From assembly GCA_016763235.1 (NCBI GenBank), contig JAESUE010000082.1:1-7990 (forward strand): DNA of 7,990 nt, in the 5' to 3' direction. The stretch is from Pseudomonadales bacterium. Its GTDB lineage: Bacteria > Pseudomonadota > Gammaproteobacteria > Pseudomonadales > UBA3067. Of this stretch, positions 1 through 5,850 are shown in pieces. The position numbers and the translations under genes are program-made. Position 1 is the stretch's first letter, and every line of letters starts with the position of its first letter. Below the pieces are notes generated by a model. The model searched no databases. It was given only the letters and a program-made list of their open reading frames with translations, and was not told the DNA's origin.

Positions 1-366
1 GGGTATCGCCACGGCTTTTGCCGCATCAATAACCCTGTCAATATCTGCTTGCACCACTTCTTTATCTTTTATCGCAACAATTCCGTGAGAATTCATGCTT
101 TTAATATGGCTACCTGCGATGCCGCAGTACACGCTAGTTATCTGGCAACCCGCCATTAATTCGGCTTCTTCAATTGCTCGCTGAATGGACTCCACGGTTG
201 TTTCGATATTAACGACAACGCCTTTTTTCAAACCTTTTGATTTGGATGAACCTAAACCTAACACCTCCGTTAAACCATCTTGGTTAATCCTTCCAACCAC
301 TGCGACGACTTTCGATGTGCCAATATCCAATCCAACCAGCGTATTATCGTCAACTACTTTATTCAT
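1..366 (-). CDS. ftsA: Cell division protein FtsA, N-terminal part (3' end beyond window)
   Basis: FtsA is the actin-like ATPase that tethers FtsZ filaments to the inner membrane and recruits later divisome proteins. The frame is open from ATG at 366 to the window edge, giving 122 of the usual roughly 410-420 residues. The phosphate-binding motif VGLDIGTSKV lies at residues 11-20. The stretch IQRAIEEAELMAGCQITSVY (61-80) matches the E. coli FtsA segment VQRAIDQAELMADCQISSVY nearly residue for residue. Residues after about 85 begin the FtsA-specific 1C subdomain that replaces the actin 1B position. The C-terminal amphipathic membrane anchor is outside the window. The start has a modest Shine-Dalgarno, GAGAG at 376-380, nine bases from ATG; an adjacent in-frame GTG at 367-369 is less likely. 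It follows ftsQ by 23 bases in the same operon, as in other gammaproteobacteria. Identity is very secure. Confidence 0.97.
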   Translation of the reverse strand, partial: MNKVVDDNTLVGLDIGTSKVVAVVGRINQDGLTEVLGLGSSKSKGLKKGVVVNIETTVESIQRAIEEAELMAGCQITSVYCGIAGSHIKSMNSHGIVAIKDKEVVQADIDRVIDAAKAVAIP

Positions 367-389
367 CACTTTTTTCTCTCAATAAGTGA

Positions 390-1106
390 CTAGCGAAGTG
401 CTAGCGACTTGCTGCCTAAACCATTGTTATTCTCTTTCCACGCGACAACAAAACCGCTGTCATAACGCAGGTCTACCCGAGCGATACTGTCTAACTTGGG
501 GGAAATATGCTTGCCATACACTTCAGAAAACTGTTTAACCTTTTCTAAGCCATGCATTGAGCTGAGAATCACAAGCAAGCCATTATCCAACAGTAGGCTC
601 CACTCATACGATGATTCTATCTTTACTGCTGCAATATTTAACCCACTACTACTCAAGATTTTATTTGCTTGGTAATAAAAATCAGTTATTTTTGCCCGCT
701 GAGCTTCGCTTCCAACAAGATGAGGGAGGTATTCAAAAGCCGTTAAGTCGCCTGGCTCGAACACTTCACCCGTAGCACTAATTAATTTCGTTTCCCCCCA
801 GCGAGCGACAGGGCTTTGCTCTTGAATGTTCACCAGAATGGTATCAGGCCATATTTTTTTCACCTGCGCTGATTCTACCCAAGGGATATGATTAATTATT
901 TGCGCAACATCCTTTAATTCTAAAAAGAAAAAATTCTGCTCTAAAGCTTGCTCCAAAAGCGCATCAACATCATTCTTCTCAACATAATGTAGTGATTTGT
1001 TAATGAGGATTTTCTTCACGGCTATTTGCTCATTAAGCTCAGGCAGTGATAGCAACACCGAAAACAATAAAACAGCCAGCATGAGCAAGCCTACTCTCGG
1101 TGCCAA
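390..1106 (-). CDS. ftsQ: Cell division protein FtsQ, 5' end uncertain
   Basis: FtsQ is a bitopic inner-membrane divisome protein that binds FtsB/FtsL and links early and late division proteins. The frame from TTG at 1106 gives 238 residues. A single hydrophobic segment occupies residues 5-21 and is followed by a POTRA domain (about 28-97). The FtsQ-type region contains PWVESAQVKKIWPD (75-88) and SPVARWG (98-104). The beta domain runs to about 225 (IARVDLRYDSGFVVAWK at 209-224). The C-terminal half looks intact. The 5' end is odd: the only in-frame start before the membrane segment is TTG, it has no Shine-Dalgarno, and an in-frame TAA sits three codons upstream. Only about four residues would precede the membrane helix, against about 25 in E. 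coli FtsQ. A much better start at 1132 lies in another frame (separate entry). If a -1 shift joins them, the protein is 247 residues. Identity is certain; the start is not. Confidence 0.93.
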   Translation of the reverse strand: MAPRVGLLMLAVLLFSVLLSLPELNEQIAVKKILINKSLHYVEKNDVDALLEQALEQNFFFLELKDVAQIINHIPWVESAQVKKIWPDTILVNIQEQSPVARWGETKLISATGEVFEPGDLTAFEYLPHLVGSEAQRAKITDFYYQANKILSSSGLNIAAVKIESSYEWSLLLDNGLLVILSSMHGLEKVKQFSEVYGKHISPKLDSIARVDLRYDSGFVVAWKENNNGLGSKSLALR

Positions 1107-1132
1107 TATTTTTTAATATCTTGCATTGTCAT
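1091..1132 (-). other. Out-of-frame upstream start of ftsQ ending in a run of six A (putative missing FtsQ N-terminus)
   Basis: On the minus strand an ATG at 1132-1130 opens a 13-codon frame that stops at TAG 1093-1091. Its first eight codons read MTMQDIKK, ending in AAAAAA (1114-1109). The FtsQ frame is -1 relative to it. Re-reading one A at this run, or adding one A to it, gives MTMQDIKK-I-LAPRVGLLML, a short basic cytoplasmic tail running straight into the FtsQ membrane helix. The ATG has the only good ribosome binding site in the ddl-ftsQ gap. This is seen directly. That it is the true N-terminus is inference. A missing base in the sequence, a real deletion, or recoding would all produce this picture. 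I see no canonical heptamer in the right phase and no strong downstream stem, so recoding is the weakest of the three. Confidence 0.6.
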
Positions 1133-1136
1133 AATG

Positions 1137-1160
1137 TTATTCCTTTGTTTTACGACTCAT
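1137..1160 (-). other. Seven-codon mini-frame between ddl and ftsQ (MSRKTKE)
   Basis: One base after the ddl TAG stop (1164-1162) an ATG at 1160 opens MSRKTKE and ends at TAA 1139-1137, five bases before the ATG at 1132. It is in the same frame as FtsQ but is cut off from it by this TAA and a second TAA at 1115-1113. It could be chance, a reinitiation leader, or a relic of an older basic FtsQ N-terminus. It has no good Shine-Dalgarno of its own, and the AAAGGA site for the next ATG lies inside it. I do not regard it as an established gene. Confidence 0.2.
1141..1146 (-). promoter_or_regulatory. Ribosome binding site for the upstream ATG of ftsQ
   Basis: AAAGGA at 1146-1141 stands nine bases before ATG 1132-1130 (counted from AGG) and about 35 bases before the TTG at 1106. 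Its position therefore favours initiation at 1132, out of frame with the main FtsQ frame, and decides against TTG as the natural start. No comparable purine-rich site precedes the TTG. Confidence 0.6.
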
Positions 1161-1161
1161 G

Positions 1162-2079
1162 CTACGAATAGCTTGATTCCAGTATTTCCATTACCAGCTG
1201 ATTAAAGGAGACTCCACTCTGCTTTGCAGCCATGGGTACTAAACTGTGGCTAGTCATGCCTGGCACGGTATTTACTTCCAATAAATAAAATTGACCCTCT
1301 GAGTCACGCATCACATCAACTCGGCCCCAACCTGATGCACCAACACTCTTGTATGCTTCATAAGCAAGCTCTTTAAGCTCGGTTTCATCGTTATCATTAA
1401 GGCCACAAGGGCATTTATATTCAGTTTCCTGTGACAAGTACTTTGCTTCGTAGTCGTAAAAATCTCTCGGTGTTTCAAGGCGTATAGGTGGCAACACTTT
1501 GTCTGCCATAATCGCAACCGTATACTCCTCCCCCTGTATGTATTGCTCAACCAATGCGGCGTCATATTGCAGTGCAAGCTCCACCGCTTCACGCAAGCCA
1601 TTGGCAGCATCGACTTTACTCATACCAACGCTGGATCCTTCTCTGGCTGGTTTTACCATTATCGGAAATGTATCTACCTCTTCCAGCGTAGAGAGTTGGC
1701 TATGTTCCTTCACCACTAAAATCTTCGGAGTAGGTAGGCCAAAACCTTCCCATAAGTGCTTACAAAGCACTTTATCCATTGCTAATGCAGACGCGAGCAC
1801 CCCGCTTCCTGTGTAAGGAATTCCGAGTATTTCCAATGCGCCCTGTAATGTTCCGTCTTCCCCGCCGCGACCATGCAGGGCTATAAACGCCCGATCAAAA
1901 CCCGCCAGTTTTAACAAAAATTCAGCACGACAGTCTATGCCTTCTGCGTTTACACCCTCCTGTTTCAATGCCTGTAATACGGCTTGCCCACTTTGCAATG
2001 AAATATCTCGTTCGGCAGAGTTTCCACCGTATAAAACTGCAACTTTTCCGTATTTTTCTGGGTCAACTTTCTTATTCAT
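1162..2079 (-). CDS. ddl: D-alanine--D-alanine ligase (DdlB type)
   Basis: This cytoplasmic ATP-grasp enzyme joins two D-Ala to make the dipeptide that MurF adds to the UDP-MurNAc tripeptide. The protein has 305 residues, the usual DdlB length. Visible signatures are GGNSAERDISLQSG (18-31, with Glu23 matching the E. coli catalytic Glu15), HGRGGEDGTLQG (69-80), TGSGVLASALAMDK (90-103), the EGSSVGMSK loop (147-155, Ser150), DYEAKYLS (209-216, with the omega-loop Tyr214, which pairs with a Tyr typical of D-Ala rather than D-Lac ligases), and the metal and substrate segment LLEVNTVPGMTSHSLVP (266-282). ATG 2079 was chosen because it lies six bases after the murC stop; no strong Shine-Dalgarno is visible, so translational coupling to murC is likely. 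All key residues are present. The name ddlB is used in genomes with a second ddlA copy, which this window cannot show. Confidence 0.97.
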   Translation of the reverse strand: MNKKVDPEKYGKVAVLYGGNSAERDISLQSGQAVLQALKQEGVNAEGIDCRAEFLLKLAGFDRAFIALHGRGGEDGTLQGALEILGIPYTGSGVLASALAMDKVLCKHLWEGFGLPTPKILVVKEHSQLSTLEEVDTFPIMVKPAREGSSVGMSKVDAANGLREAVELALQYDAALVEQYIQGEEYTVAIMADKVLPPIRLETPRDFYDYEAKYLSQETEYKCPCGLNDNDETELKELAYEAYKSVGASGWGRVDVMRDSEGQFYLLEVNTVPGMTSHSLVPMAAKQSGVSFNQLVMEILESSYS

Positions 2080-2085
2080 GAACGG

Positions 2086-3516
2086 CTACTTTTCACTTTT
2101 TGTAACAACGTTAATCAAATTATTATCCGCTAAGCTTTTTGCTACGACACCAATATTCCCAGCTCCTTGAGTGAGCAGTAGATCATTACCCTTTAGGACG
2201 CTACCCAGCAATGTTGACAGTTCTTCTGTGCTCTCAATAAATATTGGATCAACTTTTCCTCGTAGCCGAATGCTATGAGACAGGTTTCTGCTATCAGCGC
2301 CAGGAATGACTTCCTCACCCGCTGAATATACTTCCATCAGAAAAAGCACATCCACTTCAGATAGCACGCGTACAAAATCATCATAAAGTTCTTTGGTTCG
2401 ACTATAGCGATGCGGCTGGTAAACCATAACGAGACGACGTTCTGGCCAGCCAGCCCTTATTGCCAGAATGGTGGCTTCGACTTCTGCTGGGTGATGCCCG
2501 TAATCATCCACAAGCATGACATTTCCTTGTGGAAGCGAAAACTCACCATAAGACTCAAACCGCCGGCCAACGCCCTGAAAACTTTCCAGTGCTGATTTAA
2601 TCGCCACCACGTCAATATTTTCATCACAGGAAACAGCAATAGCGGCCAGAGCATTTAACACATTATGCGTACCGGGCATGTTGAGATGAATTTCTAGGGC
2701 ATCAATATCTGGCCCATGAACAGTAAATGTGGTTTTAAATTTGCTTTGCCGAATGTCTGTCGCCCGATACAAGGCAGCTTCATCAAGACCATAGGTAAGG
2801 ACAGGCCTTGGCACCTCTGCCATTAATTTTTTAATCACCGGATCATCAATACAGACCACTGCCAAGCCATAAAAGGGCAGATTGTGAAGGAACTCACTAA
2901 ATGTCTGAACAAGCTTGGAGAAATCTCCACCATAAGTGCTCATGTGATCCGCATCAATATTGGTAATCACTGAAACCATCGGCTGCAAATGTAAAAACGA
3001 AGCATCACTTTCATCGGCCTCAGCGATAAAATAACGGCTATCCCCTAATCGCGCATTCGTGGCAGTGCTATTTAAACGCCCACCAATCACGTAGGTCGGA
3101 TCCAATCCCGCCTCGGCAAATATCGAGGCAATTAAACTTGTTGTGGTGGTTTTACCATGCGTTCCCGCTACCGCAATACCGTGTCGAAACCGCATTAATT
3201 CAGCGAGCATTTCTGCGCGACGTACAATGGGGATCCCCAGTTCTCTCGCTTTTACCAACTCTGGGTTTTTCTGATCCACAGCAGTAGAAACAACCACCAC
3301 GTGCGTATCAATAACGTTATCACCATGATGACCAATATCTATATGAACACCTGCCTGAGAAAGGCGGTTCGTCATCGCACCATGTTTTATATCAGAACCA
3401 GAAACTTGGTAGCCCTGGTTAAACAACACCTCTGCAATACCGCCCATTCCAACCCCGCCGATTCCTACGAAGTGGATTTTTTTAATACGGCGCATTTCCG
3501 GAACAAAGTTAAGCAT
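2086..3516 (-). CDS. murC: UDP-N-acetylmuramate--L-alanine ligase MurC
   Basis: MurC adds L-Ala to UDP-MurNAc using ATP, the first amino-acid step of the peptidoglycan stem peptide, in the cytoplasm. The protein has 476 residues, close to the E. coli length. The N-terminal Rossmann-like UDP-binding domain carries HFVGIGGVGMGGIAEV (15-30). The central ATPase domain has the P-loop GTHGKTTTT (118-126), EADESDAS (166-173) and NIDADHM (186-192). The C-terminal domain has DYGHHP (338-343) and QPHRYSR (367-373), with GAGNIG at 451-456. ATG 3516 is preferred over the internal Met8 because VPEMRR (5-10) matches the segment before the same motif in E. coli MurC, and because an exceptionally strong ribosome binding site sits just upstream. 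The gene overlaps the end of murG by eight bases and ends six bases before ddl. No missing residue is apparent. Confidence 0.98.
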   Translation of the reverse strand: MLNFVPEMRRIKKIHFVGIGGVGMGGIAEVLFNQGYQVSGSDIKHGAMTNRLSQAGVHIDIGHHGDNVIDTHVVVVSTAVDQKNPELVKARELGIPIVRRAEMLAELMRFRHGIAVAGTHGKTTTTSLIASIFAEAGLDPTYVIGGRLNSTATNARLGDSRYFIAEADESDASFLHLQPMVSVITNIDADHMSTYGGDFSKLVQTFSEFLHNLPFYGLAVVCIDDPVIKKLMAEVPRPVLTYGLDEAALYRATDIRQSKFKTTFTVHGPDIDALEIHLNMPGTHNVLNALAAIAVSCDENIDVVAIKSALESFQGVGRRFESYGEFSLPQGNVMLVDDYGHHPAEVEATILAIRAGWPERRLVMVYQPHRYSRTKELYDDFVRVLSEVDVLFLMEVYSAGEEVIPGADSRNLSHSIRLRGKVDPIFIESTEELSTLLGSVLKGNDLLLTQGAGNIGVVAKSLADNNLINVVTKSEK

Positions 3517-4633
3517 GGATCACCTCCAAGCAAGCATTGACTACCGTCTCTGTGGTATTAGCGGGTGCGCTTTTTTTCGCAGCCAGCGCCATGGACGTTA
3601 ATTTCTCTTTATTCAGTAAGGGCTTTAATAAACAAACTAATTTATCTGCATTTAATTCTTTTTGCTGAACCACTATGGCTGCATCCTCTTGCTGAAGAAA
3701 TTCGGCATTTAGGGTTTGATGGTCATCCACTGCCGCAGGGTAAGGAACAAAAATAGCACCAACACCCGCCTGTTGAATCTCGCTCACCGTTAATGCACCC
3801 GATCGAGCAATCACGAGGTCTGCCCAACTATAGGCTTGCGCCATATCACTTATAAACGGTTCAACTTTGGCTTCTACATTAAGCGTTTGATATAAAGTAA
3901 TCGTCATTTCATCCTTATTACGACCGGCCTGATGCCATATATTCAATGGCTTCGCATCGATGAGTGAGACCTTGCTCACTTCCGCCAATGCACGAGGGAC
4001 TATTTCGTTTAATGCCAAAGCACCTTGGCTACCACCTAGCACAAGGATATTAAGCTCTTTCTGCAAAGCCCTTTTTTGGAAACGCGTTTCAGGGTTTTCA
4101 AGCATTTCAATCTCTTTTCTCACCGGATTGCCTGTTACCCGAAACTTATCTGTAACCTTATTTGAAAATGTTCCTGGGAAGGCCTGAAAAACACGCTGAG
4201 AAATTTTACTCAGCACGCGATTGGTCAAACCCGGCACGGCATTTTGCTCATGAATAACAAGTGGATAGCCCATCAACCAAGCCATTAAGCCGCCTGGGCC
4301 AGATGCAAAACCACCCATACCCAGCACCAAATGTGGCTTCACTTCACGCAAGGTATTTGCTGCCTGCCAGCATGCCAATATCAATTTAAATGGTGCAACT
4401 AATAGACGTTTTAAACCTTGGCCTCGTATTCCTGCGACCGACAAATAATGGAGATCAATAAACTCTTCTGCTGGGATAATTCGCGACTCGATACCTTTTT
4501 TGGTTCCCAGCCAAGAAATGCTTGCGCCATGCTCATGAAATAATCGTGCTACCGCCAATGCCGGAAACACGTGCCCACCAGTCCCCCCTGCCATAATGAG
4601 TATTTTCTTTGACTCTAGGTTGGTATTTTTCAT
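3509..4633 (-). CDS. murG: UDP-N-acetylglucosamine--lipid I GlcNAc transferase MurG
   Basis: MurG is a GT-B fold peripheral membrane enzyme on the cytoplasmic face. It transfers GlcNAc from UDP-GlcNAc to lipid I to give lipid II. The protein has 374 residues, slightly longer than E. coli MurG (355). The N-terminal domain has the glycine-rich loop GGTGGHVFPALAVA (16-29), LVLGMGGFASGPGG (102-115) and HEQNAVPGLTNR (128-139). After the linker VTGNPVR (166-172), the C-terminal UDP-GlcNAc domain has LGGSQGALALN (199-209), ARSGALTVSE (276-285) and PYPAAVDDHQTLNA (297-310). The ATG at 4633 overlaps the ftsW stop as ATGA, with a mediocre G-rich site upstream, so termination-reinitiation coupling to ftsW is likely. 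The 3' end carries the murC ribosome binding site. The family motifs are all intact. Confidence 0.98.
   Translation of the reverse strand: MKNTNLESKKILIMAGGTGGHVFPALAVARLFHEHGASISWLGTKKGIESRIIPAEEFIDLHYLSVAGIRGQGLKRLLVAPFKLILACWQAANTLREVKPHLVLGMGGFASGPGGLMAWLMGYPLVIHEQNAVPGLTNRVLSKISQRVFQAFPGTFSNKVTDKFRVTGNPVRKEIEMLENPETRFQKRALQKELNILVLGGSQGALALNEIVPRALAEVSKVSLIDAKPLNIWHQAGRNKDEMTITLYQTLNVEAKVEPFISDMAQAYSWADLVIARSGALTVSEIQQAGVGAIFVPYPAAVDDHQTLNAEFLQQEDAAIVVQQKELNADKLVCLLKPLLNKEKLTSMALAAKKSAPANTTETVVNACLEVIHA
3517..3527 (-). promoter_or_regulatory. Extended Shine-Dalgarno of murC inside murG
   Basis: On the minus strand GGAGGTGATCC directly abuts the murC ATG (3516-3514), with six bases between GGAGG and ATG. 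It is complementary over all eleven bases to the conserved 16S rRNA 3' tail (GGATCACCTCC). The same bases encode part of the last residues of MurG (LEVIH). It fixes the murC start and implies strong initiation independent of coupling to murG. Confidence 0.85.
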
Positions 4634-5850
4634 GCAGCGACCCCCGTCCGAACATCTAAACTATCCGAAGGAGGCTTAACGTTTGATTTCTTCTTAGACT
4701 TGGAGGCTTTTTTCTTCGTTCTTTTCATCGTTTCACAGGCCAAGGTATTCTCTTTATTTATGCGCAACAAAATTGCCAGCAAGAAGCATGTGGATAAAAG
4801 ACTACTTCCCCCATAACTCACAAGCGGTAACGTCAGCCCCTTTGTAGGCAATAAACCCATCGTTACGCCGAAATTAAACAGGGCTTGTATGCCGATCAAC
4901 ACACTCAAGCCATAACCCAAGTATGCTGAAAAATACGCGCCTCGTTTTTCTGCAGCGCGAGAAATAAATAGTGCCGATAATACCAAGGTAGAAAATAGCC
5001 CCAGTACAATCATCACCCCAAAAAGCCCAAATTCTTCAGCCAGCACAGCGATAAGGAAATCGGTGTGTGCTTCTGGAAGATAAAAAAGTTTTTGCACGCT
5101 ATTACCATATCCTTGCCCAAACCACTCCCCCCTTCCGTACGCGATAAGACTCTGCACTAACTGGTAAGCAGAACCAAATTGATTATCCCAAGGGTTAAGG
5201 AATGCCGTTAACCGGGCGACTCGATAAGGCTGAGTGATCAATAATATATAAAAAACGACCGCTCCTAAAAATATTGCCAGGGCAAAATATCGAATCTTAA
5301 CCCCACCCATAAACAACATTGAGAAAGTAGCGATACAAAGCACAACCACAGAGCCGAAGTCTGGCTCAAGCAATAACAATATTGCGGGTATGAATAAGAT
5401 AGCGGTGGGTTTCAATATACCCCTGATTTGAGCCTGCACTTCATCCTTCTTTCTTACAATAAAGCTCGCCATATAGATAAGTACAAATATTTTCGCAAGC
5501 TCAGACGGCTGGAAATTCATCAACCCTAAGTTGAGCCATCGAGTACTGCCATTCACCGTATTACCAAATACCAGCACAACCACCAACATGAACAAGGCTA
5601 AAAAATACAGTATGCTGCTAAAACGCTCCCAAACTCGCATCGGAATCTGGTACATCAACACAGCACAACAAGTAGCTATAAAAATTGAGATGCCATGGCG
5701 AAGCACGAAATGAAAGGTGTTTGAAAATTTGTCTTCAGCGATAAGCATCGAGGCGGAAGACACCATAATCAAACCCACGCATAATAAAGAAACAGCGCTT
5801 ACAAGTATTAGCAAATCGGGCTTTATTGAACTATTTTTATCACGCATCAT
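4630..5850 (-). CDS. ftsW: Septal peptidoglycan glycosyltransferase FtsW
   Basis: FtsW is a SEDS-family integral membrane protein that polymerises lipid II into septal glycan with its partner class B penicillin-binding protein FtsI. The protein has 406 residues with about ten hydrophobic segments. Signatures are NGSTRWLNLG (100-109), FQPSELAK (113-120), LEPDFGS (161-167), PEAHTDFLIAVLAEEFG (259-275, with Asp264 at the position of the essential SEDS aspartate) and GLLPTKGLTLPLVSYGGSS (332-350). RodA is an alternative family member, but the location between murD and murG is that of FtsW. The C-terminal tail after about residue 374 is strongly basic (lysine clusters at 379-388) and cytoplasmic. 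The start overlaps the murD stop by one base (TGATG), with a strong Shine-Dalgarno. The next codon is also ATG, so initiation could be at either. Confidence 0.96.
   Translation of the reverse strand: MMRDKNSSIKPDLLILVSAVSLLCVGLIMVSSASMLIAEDKFSNTFHFVLRHGISIFIATCCAVLMYQIPMRVWERFSSILYFLALFMLVVVLVFGNTVNGSTRWLNLGLMNFQPSELAKIFVLIYMASFIVRKKDEVQAQIRGILKPTAILFIPAILLLLEPDFGSVVVLCIATFSMLFMGGVKIRYFALAIFLGAVVFYILLITQPYRVARLTAFLNPWDNQFGSAYQLVQSLIAYGRGEWFGQGYGNSVQKLFYLPEAHTDFLIAVLAEEFGLFGVMIVLGLFSTLVLSALFISRAAEKRGAYFSAYLGYGLSVLIGIQALFNFGVTMGLLPTKGLTLPLVSYGGSSLLSTCFLLAILLRINKENTLACETMKRTKKKASKSKKKSNVKPPSDSLDVRTGVAA

Noticed and set aside
37..42. TTGACA on the minus strand inside ftsA, a possible -35 box
   Set aside because: No acceptable -10 element is found at 16-18 bases downstream; the bases are explained by the Ile-Asp-Arg codons of FtsA.
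1499..1816. A 105-codon open frame on the plus strand opposite ddl
   Set aside because: It lies wholly antisense to the conserved Ddl coding sequence, has no ribosome binding site or recognisable domain, and is low-complexity Ser/Thr/Ala-rich in the way antisense frames of real genes are.
3474..3495. An alternative murC start at the internal Met8
   Set aside because: The strong Shine-Dalgarno is set for the ATG at 3516, and the preceding VPE residues match E. coli MurC.
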